From Pochonia chlamydosporia 170 (lineage: Eukaryota > Ascomycota > Sordariomycetes > Hypocreales > Clavicipitaceae): 64,000 nucleotides of DNA. Positions 47,316 to 57,993 of this stretch are shown here, one piece after another. The position numbers were made by a program, and so were the translations under genes. The first letter of the stretch is position 1. Every line of letters begins with the position of its first letter. The DNA is taken from NCBI RefSeq assembly GCF_001653235.2, contig NC_035790.1, forward strand, positions 2,170,001 to 2,234,000, read 5' to 3'. The notes below the pieces were generated by a model. It was given only the letters and a program-made list of their open reading frames with translations, did no database searches and was not told the origin of the DNA.

Positions 47316-49307
47316 ATGGGCGAAAACCAAGAGTCCGTCGCCATAATCAGATCAGAGAGTAAACATAAAATGGCGGAATGGGCCCATTCTCTCCTTCACT
47401 CTCGCTGTGGAGCTTGCGGTCTGCATTTTCATGTGGACGACCTCTTCTATAGCTGTGAGAAGCACCAGACCCTCAATTCTTCAGTCATTTGCTCAAGTCA
47501 TCGTGCTAATCTCATCCCTGTAGTTGTTCGTCGAGAAGGCTCTGTAGTAACCGGACACGGGCCATCAGAGTTCCCCTTTCACCGGTACCATGTCCTTTGT
47601 GATGACGTATGGCTTTGCTACCACCCAGGTTGTCATCAACATCATGCAGAAACCGTTGTGGCACATGCCGATTGCCTGAAACTCTTCTACCGGAAAACCG
47701 GCTCGTGTGGGATTAATGACAAGCTGCATTGGCTTTGGGTAGCGGCGACATGGACAAATCCATGGCATGAAACACTGGAGCTTCATGTCCGGCCGCAACT
47801 TGATTTCGATCGTAGAGTAGCTGACCTGGGCCTGACGAAGCAGCTGATCAGATTACCGGAAGAGCTTAATGTCATGATTCGGGACTTTTCATTGCCGGAG
47901 GATTCACAGCTGGGCTTCGCACTACTCCACGATTATGAGCTGCGTACCGCTTCTTCTCCCTCCTTGATGAAAGCTGCTGCATGCCGGGAGCCACTTGCTC
48001 AAATCAATAACTGGAGCCGTGGCGAAATCCCGGACATTCAAACAGCCATAAATAAGCCCTTTGTACGGCTGTCATTTGATTGGCGAGGTCTTCGGGGCAT
48101 TGAAAGAATGGAACAACTTCCTCTTCCGGCAAACGTACGGTCTGACTATGCCACTTATATCGTGGACGAGATTGAGCGCCTGTCTAATGTCATGGTACAC
48201 TTTCAAGTATGCCATCACTTCTCTGATGCAGAAGAGAGAGCACACGTGTTTTCCCTTTCTATTTTCTTGTTTTCAACTTTTCTGACCAGCTGTCAGCTTG
48301 ATCTTGCCATCTAAGAAGGCATGACACGAGGATTCCGAGTCTGGGATACCTCTTGCCCACCACCTCGCGCTTACAATGTTGGCCATAATGATTCGTTTAT
48401 ATGCCATCTGGGGACGGTAGGGACGGAGGCGGGTAACCTCACCGGAATAACTTTTTTTGTCTCGTATGGGTCATTCTATGCTGTACATGCCCACACGAGT
48501 GCTCAACCGTCCGCGGAGTACACATTTTTGAATCTTCAACCTTACAAGCGAGACAAAGTTGCATGGGTCTATGTTCCAATCCGGAAGGGAATCGAAGAGT
48601 TTGCATTTACTCAGGCGAGAGACCTTGGACCCGGCCACTCTAAGAAACAGCATGTCTTGGTAAGATTGAGACAAGAAAACTCAACCTGAATGTAGCATGC
48701 TGAAATGTTGGAGACTAACGGAACGCAGTTGCGTATGGAAGACAACGGAGACGTCGTAGTTGGGCAGAATGTAGGTAAGCCACTGAGATTTTTATCTACC
48801 AAACGACCTCGAACGCTCATATATAAGAAAAACGATGTGACGCCAATCTACTTCTGTGATGCTATTTCTGACGAACATCCAAAAAGGGAGTTGATCATTC
48901 CACACTACATAGCGTCACACGATCGACGACGGGGCTTGAGCTACTTTTCGTCAGCTTGTTTGAAAGGAGCCACTGCCATTCGAGTGTTCCATGTTCCCAC
49001 GACAAATATCTGCAGAGGACTCTTAGTAGAATTTGGGGGAGGGGCTAGGCGTGCTCTAGGACAATGCAGATTAGGTGTTGATCCAGCGCAAGACTTTGTG
49101 GGGATGAAGAAGCTCTGCTTTGTCCACACCAACTATCAAGAACTAGGTTCGACAAGCGCAACAGATGTTGTCATTGTGGAATGCCATGACGATGCAGATC
49201 ATACTCACCAAGACATTGGCTGGACTTGTTGTGATATGAGGGGTTGTGTGAAGGTCGGGTTTAGCGGGATATCGAACGAAATGAGGATAGAGAATAGTGG
49301 TGCATAG
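47316..49307 (+). pseudogene. Cys/His-rich orphan gene, probably interrupted at its first junction
   Basis: Three coding blocks share one frame: 47316-48206 (297 codons), about 48297-48659, and 48729-49307. Blocks 2 and 3 join cleanly across a GT-AG intron (GTAAGA...ACGCAG). Block 1 ends at a good donor (GTATGC at 48207), but every acceptor before block 2 either leaves TAA at 48312-48314 in frame or shifts the phase. The N-terminus has paired Cys/His spacing (SRCGACGLHFHVDD, then FYSCEKHQ, CSSHR, CYHPGCHQHH and AHADCLKLF), suggesting metal binding. LWVAATWTNPW, LSFDWRGLRGIERMEQLP and FRVWDTSCPPP look like family blocks of a fungus-specific expanded group, which I cannot name. If translated as written the product stops near residue 302. 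It may instead use an unusual splice. Confidence 0.55.
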
Positions 49308-50887
49308 TGCTAGACATTTTACCACGGTTAGGGAGGGACTATTTTCGGCGCTTTCGAGTGTCAATGAAGCACTTGTTAAGATGATGGTTTACTCTGGCAT
49401 GAACGATCGTTCACAGATGGTCGAATCCTCATTGCGGATTGTGCTGACATGCGAGAAGTCTCTGTCCTGATTGGCTACATGTTACATGTCAAGCAGTGTC
49501 GGGACTCGGGATGCTGATGCTCCATCATTGTCCTCCTGCATGCAAAATCTTGCATGTGCAGATGGCACCCATCCACGTCCATCTGGTCGTTCGGCCTACG
49601 TATCCGAGCTGAGACAGGGGCCTATCTGCCTCTTCCCAATCATGACGATTGCCGAATACCTCGAGCGGGTAATGAATGCCTGTGCAGCAACGAATGCTAC
49701 TTGACCACGGATACCGTCGCAGTGGCACTTGATGCCCAGCTTGGCCAGTGTCTGTTGGCACATGCAAACGAAGAGAATTGACGACAGAAGATGACAAAGA
49801 CAAGTATCCAAATAGCCAGGCAGAAGAAAAAGGTCACTCGCAGGGGCTGCCCTCAGGCTTGCTTGACCACGCCCGGAGTGGGAGCCAATTGGACGACCCG
49901 TGATTGAAAGCAAGCACAGGGTGATCATGAGGATTGTCGCCAACCAGCATGATGCCTCTTTTTTCAAATTAACAGGCTTAGCAGTGACTCTTGGCCAACC
50001 AGCTCTCGTCTCAGCCCTACGGAGAAAGCTTGCTCCTCTCGTCAGCACTTGGCGCTGACGTTCGACAACGCCTCACCAGGACAAGGACAGACCAGAATAG
50101 ATGAAATCCAACAGAGCCCATGTCGGACAGCCGGGTGATGTCAATAAAATTGGAAAGCAACTGGCTCGACCCTGGGATTAATGCTACATTGCCTCATGAT
50201 ACAGCAGATGTTTTTAGCACGGACGAGTTTTTACACAGGCGATCAATTCTTGGTCAAGGCAATGGGAGCTTCTCGGCAATTTCCTTTTTCTGAGCAAACC
50301 GGACAAAACAACCAGACCAGACTTTCTGAGTTTCAAGTTTCAACCGGCTGGTCCCCCAACCCCTACGCCACATCACATCCGCTTGTGCTTACATTTGGAT
50401 TCTGGGCTCTGGACAATTGGCCGGCTCCATGTCTGTCTGACTGGCTTGAGATGGCTCAACCACAACCCTGGGTATCCATGGTATCCACGCCAGCAAATTC
50501 CCCGACCAACAAGTGAGACTTTCTTGTCAGCACTTGGACGACTCAATTGAACTCGCTGAGCTCGCTCACAATTCCCACATTGCCGGGTTTGGCCAAGAAA
50601 GGTCCACGTCAACCGCGTCTGGTGCATTGCACCGCCTTCCTGGGTCATTTGCCAAACAATATCAACGCCCCGATGCATGTCCGTCAGACTTTAGCTCAAC
50701 CCCAGTGGGCACACCTCTCTAATCAACTCAACTCCACTGGCTGCATCTGCATCCCCCCGTGTACCGGGCTTGCTTTGGACATGTTACGCGTAGGGGTATA
50801 TTTAAACCCTCTATAGCATAAAACAATGTCCGCCTCCCCAACCTTGAAACTGTAAAATCGTCCACCATAACAATCTGACGGCGCATC
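49308..50887. other. Intergenic region upstream of the P450 gene
   Basis: About 1.6 kb between the Cys-rich orphan and the P450 (same strand). Short overlapping frames on both strands have no domain. A TATA-like segment (gtatatttaaacc) lies at about 50797-50809, some 80 bp before the P450 start. Confidence 0.4.
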
Positions 50888-52795
50888 ATGGCACTTTCTC
50901 AGTCTCTAAGTGTAGCTACACAGGCGTTCAACTATTTGGGTACCTACACAACCGTGGCTATCCTCATTGTCGTCTTTCTATACGTTCTTCGACAACTTGC
51001 TTTACCCAAACCACTCCCTGGGATCCCCTATGACCATGAATCAGCCAAGAGTATTCTCGGTGATCTTCCGGGGTTTGCTGGTTCTCCCAACAATAGAGAA
51101 TGGGCAATGAATCACGGCATCAAGCTCAAGTCTCCCATATTTCAGGTCTTTGTCAAACCCTTCCAGAAACCATTCGTCTTTGTTACCGACTTTTATGAAA
51201 TGGTCGACATTTCCATGCGCCGGTTAAAAGAGTTTGACAGGAGTGAGGCGGCTATCAGCATGTTTGAGGGGATTGTGCCAGAGCAGCAGATTACGTTGCA
51301 GTCTCACGATCCTCGGTTCAAGAGGAACAAGGAGCTTGTGCGAGATTTGATGAGTCCAACCTTCCTGCACAAGGTATATATATCCTCTCTGTGTCTTGTG
51401 ACTGAGCTCATGCATGTTTGTGTCCAATCTGATGCTGACAAGCGGAAAACTAGGTCTCTGCACCGCACATTTATGATGCTGTTCTACGATTGACAGATCT
51501 CTGGGAGAAAAAGGCTGCGTTTTGCAACGGAAAAGTATTTGATGCCGGAGGCGATATCCACCATGCAGCCCTGGACATGATTCTCATAATGTCGTTTGGG
51601 CTAGACCTCAAGAGAACTCATCTTGTCAAGAAACTCAACCACCTCCAGCCCAAGGATACTCCGTCCAATAACAACAGGACCAAGAATTCTAGGCTCGAAT
51701 TTGAAGATGTTCCTCTGAACCCTGAGCTTAGTGCTCTAGCCTATCTCTCCGACAGCACTCACAATGCCCTCCGGTCACCATTCCCTAAACTGTTTCACTT
51801 CTACAACCGCCACTTCTCTTCGGACATGAAGAAGGCACAAGGTCTAGCTGACCAAATGCGTCATCGGGAAATCGCAGCGAGCATTCAGCGCCGAGACAAG
51901 GGACAGGCTGAATGGTGTGCCCTTGATCATATGATTGCACGAGAGTCCGCAATTGCAGAAAAGGAAGGACGGAAACCAAACTTTTACTCCCAAGCTATGA
52001 CAAGTGAGGCAAGTTTATTACGACTACACGCCTATCTACATAGTTGGGATAGGATATACTAACGCACTGCAACAGGTGCTGGGCTACCTCATCGGCGGCC
52101 ACGAAACAACCTCATCCACCGTCCGCTGGAGCATGAAATATCTCACCGACGACCAGAGAGCCCAATCCATCCTCCGCGACGGCCTCAAAGCCGCCTACCC
52201 AGCCGCCGTCTCTGAAAACCGCCCCCCGCATCTATCAGAAATTCTCACCACCCACATCCCCTACCTCGACGCCGTCATCGAGGAAAACCTCCGCTGCAGC
52301 AAGGTGCTCCCCCTAACCACCCGCGACGCCATGGTCGACACACAGGTCCTCGGCGTGCCCATCCCCAAGGGCACAACCATCGCCCTAATCGGCAACGGAC
52401 CGGGCCTGACAATCCCCAGCACCAAGATCCCCTTTGACGAGACCAAGTATTCCCGAAGTGCCACGGCAAAGGGGTACATGCAAAAGTATGGACGCTTCGA
52501 CGATGTGGGTATTGAGACGTACTACCCCGAGAGGTGGCTGAAGACGACGACGGACGAAAAGGGCGTTGAGACGGTGGAATTTGATGCGAATGCTGGTCCG
52601 ATTTTTGCGTTTGGACTCGGCCCGAGGGGTTGCTTTGGAAGGAGGTTGGCGTATTTGGAGATGCGGATCTTCTTTACGCTCGTGTTTTGGAAGTACAAGT
52701 TTGGTGAGCTTCCGACCGAGTTTGCGGCTCACGATGAGGTGGTGAATCTGACGAGGACGCCGGTTAATGTGTTTGTTCGGTTGGAAAAGGCTTAG
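50888..52795 (+). CDS. Cytochrome P450 monooxygenase with a GC-AG intron
   Basis: Three exons, 50888-51373, 51454-52008 and 52076-52795, all phase 0, give 586 residues. An N-terminal membrane anchor (TVAILIVVFLYVLRQLAL) is followed by a Pro-rich hinge, LIGGHETTSSTV (helix I oxygen-binding site), EENLR (ExxR), YYPERWL and the heme loop FGLGPRGCFGRRLA with Cys533. The enzyme should be ER-bound and oxidise a small hydrophobic molecule. The substrate is unknown and no PKS, NRPS or terpene synthase is near. The second intron begins GCAAGT, not GT, after exon end AGTGAG, and ends in ACTAAC...CAACAG; the spliced product keeps the conserved SEVLGYLIGGHETT. It is convergent with a DUF829 gene. Confidence 0.92.
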
Positions 52796-53561
52796 CGTTA
52801 ATGGGATTGCTTAGGTATATAATATTATGGAATTGGTTTATATTGAATGTCGGTAAATGAGATCTAACTGTGTAGAGTGAATCTGAATCAAGGTATCTTT
52901 TAGAAGAATCGAACTACTGAGACTATGAACCGGCTACAAAAGTTTCTTCTGAGTTATACCATTTGACTAGAATTATTATAGATATAGGTGCCACGAGACA
53001 TCATGGTCATGGAAGCACATCAGACCTACAGTCTGTGGTCAAAGGTATGTGGACATATCCAAGTATACACTAACACAGCTCAATATGCTTCAACACACTA
53101 CGCGATATGCGATACCTTTCCTTGTTGAAGTACTTCTGAACCCCCCACTGTAAGCATGGTTCAATACATAAATTAAGGCATGTACGTCACCGTAGTTTAC
53201 TCTTAGCATCAGACAAACTTTGATGGTATCAGCCGTCTATTCACATCTCGTTACATTCCACTGTGGGTTCTAGTAAGCAATGCGTCTTGATACAGACACA
53301 GTCCTGTATAGAGCATATCTACCCATGGTCAGACAGGTCTACGCTACTTCTCCGACAGAAACAAAGTAATATTTATCTAACCGTGTATGCCCGCATTATA
53401 CACACCCAAATACCAAAATGAATATCTGCCGCTCACTGGTAATATCCCACACGAGTACCATTATCTATATTATAAACAAACCAAATAGCCCGTCACAGGC
53501 TCCTATATCCCAATCAGTCTATCCCAAAACGCCAAAACAATGCCATTTTCCCAAACGTAGT
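52796..53561. other. Convergent intergenic region with a tRNA-like sequence
   Basis: About 0.77 kb between the 3' ends of the P450 and DUF829 genes. On the minus strand, 52976-52895 has perfect Pol III A-box (TAGTCAAATGG, 52969-52959) and B-box (GTTCGATTC, 52914-52906) matches 44 nt apart. T-arm pairing is 4 of 5, but acceptor pairing only 4 of 7, so this is at most a degenerate tRNA copy. Confidence 0.35.
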
Positions 53562-54428
53562 CTACACGCCCTGCCAAGCCCTCTGAATAGCACCCCAATA
53601 CTGCATCGGAAACTTTCTCATATGTCCAACATGCCCACTTCCGCTAAACATCTCCGTGTCAGCCTTTCTCCCCAACTCTCTCGACTCAGCAACATGCGTC
53701 TCAATGTCCTCCCACCCAATAAGATCATCCTCCTTGCTATACATGTACAGCCTTTTCGCATCCGGAACCTCAAACTGCTCATTATTCACAGCCCTGACGC
53801 TCCACGCCCCAGCGCTCTCGCGCCCAATCGTCCACGCATAAAACGAATTTACGCACAGAAACATAGCCCAGATGGACTGCGTCATGCCAAACGGCCAGGG
53901 GAACCAGGCGGCCGTCCCGAGAGCCATGGCGCGCGACCACCGCCCTATATTCGACCAGGATAGATCGGTGCTGCCGGGCGTGGAGTCCAGGATGAGAAGC
54001 TGGTGAGGCATAGGCTTGCCAAACACTTCTTGGTAGGAGTTGAGCGTGGCGGCGTAGTTGACGGCGCCGGTATTGGACATGGTGTGGATGAGGATGCGCT
54101 CGTTTTCGAGGTTCGTGTTCTTCTTGGCGAGGGCGGTGAGGACGGGAATCATGTAGTCGGATCGTTGTTGGAGGTCGGAGAACATGGCTTTGGAGATGGG
54201 TGACAGAACGACGATCTGCGTCGCGTGTGGGAAGAGCTCGCGGAAGCCGTCGGCGTATTTGGCGACGTGTTTGGGCAGGCCGTCGCCCCAGCCGTAGAGG
54301 AGGACAATTGTGGGATCCGAGTCTTGACGCTTCTTTTGCTCTTCGGTTTCGACGGCTTCACCTGGTCGGGTGAAGACTTGGTCGGAGAGGGAGGTGAAGC
54401 CTGGGAAGGGGGGGCTTTTCGACGACAT
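53562..54428 (-). CDS. DUF829 (TMEM53/PaxU-type) alpha/beta-hydrolase-like protein
   Basis: One exon gives 288 residues from the ATG at 54428. The family signatures are TIVLLYGWGDGLPKHVAKYADGF, where an LxGW strand-turn is followed by a KHxxKY helix. HTMSNTGAVNYAA stands at the nucleophile-elbow position, and LILDSTPG, SKEDDLIGWEDIETH and SGHVGHMRKFP follow. The fold resembles an alpha/beta hydrolase, though the elbow (MSNTG) is not a classical G-x-S-x-G. Two moderately hydrophobic stretches (AMALGTAAWFPWPFG, SIWAMFLCVNSFYAW) occur mid-protein. The fungal family includes PaxU, encoded in the paxilline cluster, and animal TMEM53 of the nuclear envelope. Being convergent with a P450 it may belong to a small secondary-metabolite group, but no backbone enzyme is present. 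Confidence 0.85.
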   Translation of the reverse strand: MSSKSPPFPGFTSLSDQVFTRPGEAVETEEQKKRQDSDPTIVLLYGWGDGLPKHVAKYADGFRELFPHATQIVVLSPISKAMFSDLQQRSDYMIPVLTALAKKNTNLENERILIHTMSNTGAVNYAATLNSYQEVFGKPMPHQLLILDSTPGSTDLSWSNIGRWSRAMALGTAAWFPWPFGMTQSIWAMFLCVNSFYAWTIGRESAGAWSVRAVNNEQFEVPDAKRLYMYSKEDDLIGWEDIETHVAESRELGRKADTEMFSGSGHVGHMRKFPMQYWGAIQRAWQGV

Positions 54429-55700
54429 TGTTGCTTGGCTGAGATGAGCAGAGATGAGATGCTGTCAACGGCGATGTCGGATTTTGTGCGGGAAAACAAG
54501 AGTATATTATCGACTGTTTCAATTAGAGTCGGTAGCTCTCAGCTTGTCTTCGTGCAGTCTAGTCTGGCAACGTTCCGGAAACATGAACCGGCCCTGGTTC
54601 TGGTTCCAATCGACTTATATACTCATCGTGCCCGGCACCATCGGTCACCAGTGGAGAAGGCGTAAGGCTTAGACAACATGAAAAAGCACATAACAAAATG
54701 ACATAACTCCCTGGTCCTTGGCCATCCCCAATCTCAACAATTTTTAAACCCCCTAGGTTTGCGCAATGTATTTGTACAGAAATAGTTTGAATCAGCGCCA
54801 ACCAATGTGTAGCTCAATTGGGAAGTGGGTTGTCAGAGAATTTAAGGTGAGTGGACACTTTTTGCTGCCGGTGGGTCAGGGTAAATGCGTCAAAAATGCG
54901 AACATGCCGAGGCACGGAGAATAGGGTGTAATCATCCGCTGTATGGAGGACGATTTAGGTAAAAGGCCCGGCGAGGCCTCATCCACGCCGTGCAATTTCC
55001 ACTATCCCGGTGGTGTGCGGACCAAGGTGTACCGTGTCCGGACTTTTGGAAAGGCCGTTTTGTTGGCTTCGTTGAGGTACTCATCGTTGACTGGCGACAG
55101 ATTAGACTTCTAAGCAAGTTATGTTGATGGCGAAGCCTTCTAGGCCACCTCGATGACGAATCCAACATGCTTGTACCACGAGCTGATAGCCGCTTGACCG
55201 TAGGCGACGATAGGTGCATTCAAAAGCACGTGGCCCTCAAGTTGCTGCTGTGCCAAATACTCATTGTCGTAGTTGTCGCCAAGGGCCTTGATATTTTCGT
55301 CAGGATAATTTGACTTGAGCATTGCCGCACGCTCCGAACTGTGCATCTCTTCCAATTATGCCGTGCCAAAGACGTCCAAATAAACTCCGACCCAAGTCAA
55401 GTATTGACGTGCTCTCCATTCGTGTACTCATAACTGTACTTGCCTAATCGACGCGAGACTACGCTTCGAGCTGAACTTGAGGCCATTCAAATATACTGGC
55501 GAACGTCTGGCGAACGTCTTAAAGGACTTGGCCAGTGTGTCGCAGTGGCAACTGTCATGTTTGCTCTGATGATATGCTCTGTCGGCTTTGCTCATTTCAT
55601 GAACCGTTCTTGTTCATTCCATATGATTTCGTGACTTGACTCTGAATGAACCGCGGCGCAGCATTATGTTTGCTCTCAATCAACCGCCAGAACAGACACA
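54429..55700. other. Intergenic region with a possible gene remnant
   Basis: About 1.27 kb between the DUF829 start and the 3' end of PSF1. A minus-strand frame at 55346-55140 (listed separately) may be a remnant. The rest shows nothing supportable. Confidence 0.4.
55140..55346 (-). pseudogene. Possible gene remnant, 68 codons
   Basis: A short frame from the ATG at 55346 to a TAG at 55140 has a protein-like composition (KALGDNYDNEYLAQQQLEGH, then VAYGQAAISSWYKHVGFVIEV) without low complexity. The ending resembles the C-terminal strand-helix-strand of a small enzyme such as an acetyltransferase (a WYKHVGFV pattern). An in-frame stop lies just upstream and no preceding exon with a good acceptor is evident. 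It may be the 3' end of a lost gene. Confidence is low. Confidence 0.25.
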
Positions 55701-56463
55701 TCAACTCAACTTTTGAAGGTATCCCTGGGCAATCAGCCGCTCGACATCGCCTTGCCGAACGTAAAACTGGCTGTTCTTCGTCAAAGTAATGGCACTGCAA
55801 TGACCATTAGCTCATTATCCATTCACCACAGCACGACATATCACGTACCCATATTCCGTCTGGATTTCACCAGCATCCTTAAGCACCCGCACATCGATGA
55901 ACAAATCCCGCGGTGGTTCCAAACTGCCAGTTAGATCAATGTCAGTCCATTGACCCTTGTAAGCAGCCAGCAAATCACTGTACTGCCGCACGTATTCCTC
56001 TTCCTGGGGACTGAGACTGCTCGTCGAAGAATCTCCAGCTGGAGGCGCGCCGTTTGTCGCGCTGCTCGAATCGCGTACTTGCTGGCCAGAAAGATCAACA
56101 ACGTCCGAGCCGTTCCAAACTAGTTCTTCCAGCTTGTCCGTTCGCGTTCTATGGTATGCCAGTAGACACCGCTTGTTGCGCCGCATTGATAGATGGTTCA
56201 CGAGGAGGGTGCAAGCAACAGCCTGGTCCGCGGCAGGGTCGAAGGAGCCGTGAAACGGTTCAAGGAGATCCTTGACATCTTTGTCGAGATCTCTGACTTC
56301 TCGTGTTACTGAACGAACAAGCTCCGCCTGATATGGTGGTAGATGAGCGAGGTTCTGCGTCCTTTTGGCGTGTTGCACCTGCGGTGAGATCAGCGAGAGG
56401 ATTCGCTATAATTTCAGGTTTGTAGGGTTATCGTACCAGCTTCATTCCCAAGTCTCCGTACAT
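55701..56463 (-). CDS. PSF1: GINS complex subunit PSF1
   Basis: Three exons, 56463-56437, 56378-55849 and 55794-55701, give 216 residues, the usual length. The first exon is only 27 bp (MYGDLGMKL) and joins across a 58-bp intron to VQHAKRTQNLAHLPPYQ. PSF1 is a core subunit of the GINS tetramer, which with Cdc45 and Mcm2-7 forms the replicative helicase. Diagnostic segments are LPPYQAELVRSVTREV, SMRRNKRCLLAYHRTR, PPRDLFIDVRVLKDAGEIQTEYG and, in exon 3, ITLTKNSQFYVRQGDVERLI ending in AQGYLQKLS. The last intron (54 bp) splits the EYG|AIT junction, with the donor GTACGT and acceptor TTGCAG. A Ser-rich insert (SSATNGAPPAGDSSTSS) sits in the linker between A- and B-domains. Confidence 0.95.
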
Positions 56464-57993
56464 TTTGGGGACAATAGTTTATGCCCTCAACTAAGAAGTA
56501 GTTTGTACAGCTTGCTTCTTACAGAGGTGCTTCGGAGGTATAAAATTGGACGCGACACAATTGGGAGACGCGTTGGAAGAGGTTTGCATGGATCAATTGA
56601 TGTCTGTTACATATGTACAGTGGTACCCCGCCAGAGTGCCATGCTGGCTCCTCTGATGGTGGTGCTCTCAGCTGTTGCCCCGCCATGCATTTCCGTCCTG
56701 TCGTAACATTTGAACACTGTGCTTCAGCTCATAGGAACATTGAAGATGGGCAATGCCATCTTGGCCCTCATGGCAGATCTCCGCAAACATGTGTCAACAA
56801 TCTTTTACAACAACATTGACAATTCGAGGAGACTGCATTGGGAATGCACCCAGACTCTCGCATGGATGAATTCTTTTTTTTATTTTTATAGTTTTTCCCC
56901 CAAAAAACACTCTTGGCTTGGCCACTTCATCGGCGCATTTTGAGTACGGTTAGGATTGGATGACGAAAGACGCAAGGGCTAGAAACCAGCCAACATTACG
57001 ACTTGGAGAATGACATGAGCAGTCAATATGCATTCTACGGCATTTGGCACTGACGCAGACTCTATACGGCGCCATGAACCACAACATTCACTTTAACCAG
57101 GCCGCTTTGAAAGCACAGTCTCTGGCACTTCGTTCCTGCGTCCACAGGAAGCTCAATATCTAGGCTTGGTTAGTATCTACAGGGCCGGCGGGTGCCTGGT
57201 GATTGCTGTCGAATTGGGAGGCTACGACGCCTTGATTGAGCTGCATCATTTGGAAACTGGACCGCATCGACGGATACACAGCGGGAGCCTGTCAACTTGA
57301 TTCCCAGTTAGCGATTGAGCAGGATATGAAGCTTTCAAATCGACTAGTTTCAGGGACGGTAATCAGAGATGCATAAATGCTTGTTGTTTCGTCAATCGGC
57401 GGGTCTTGAGTCCGCCTCCGAAACACGGACCAATTTTTCTCATCATAGAAAGTCCTGGCAACTTGCCATGGGGAGGGAAGTTTGGGCGTCGAGCGTACAC
57501 TCGAAATGAGGCAAAACTTACATTGATGAATCAGGGCTTTGTACACAGAGCGCAAAACAAACGCTCAAAGCTCGACGACTTAGGATATCACCATGTGCCC
57601 ACCAACTGGTGCACTGGGAATGCTGCCATCGCTCTGTTGGAAGTGAAGGCAAATGTAAAAGGTTGACTTGAGAGCAAGGAATAGAAATTTATTCTTTTGG
57701 CATGCCCCAGCCAAATGAATGGCAGTGGATCCAAGCTGGGCAAAATTAGAGCTGCACGGAGAAAGCGTCGGGCCGCGAAACACCGTCAACTGGTCACCTC
57801 TCCAGAGTGACCCGCCACCAGAGCTCGACGTAAGAGCTCTTGCAGCCTACTCCGTTCAGTGCCAACCAGACCTGCCTGCGTTGCATGGATTACAAGCTCC
57901 ATTTCCAACCCAGTTAACCATCATACAACCTCACTTGCCACCACAACTTCTTTGACACTGGCCCAGCTGGACACTTTGCCAGAGTGAGACAAG
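56464..57993. other. Divergent intergenic region
   Basis: About 1.5 kb between PSF1 (minus) and RPN13 (plus). A T-rich run is at 56873-56900. Several short overlapping frames have no domain. No RNA gene or repeat is seen. Confidence 0.4.
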
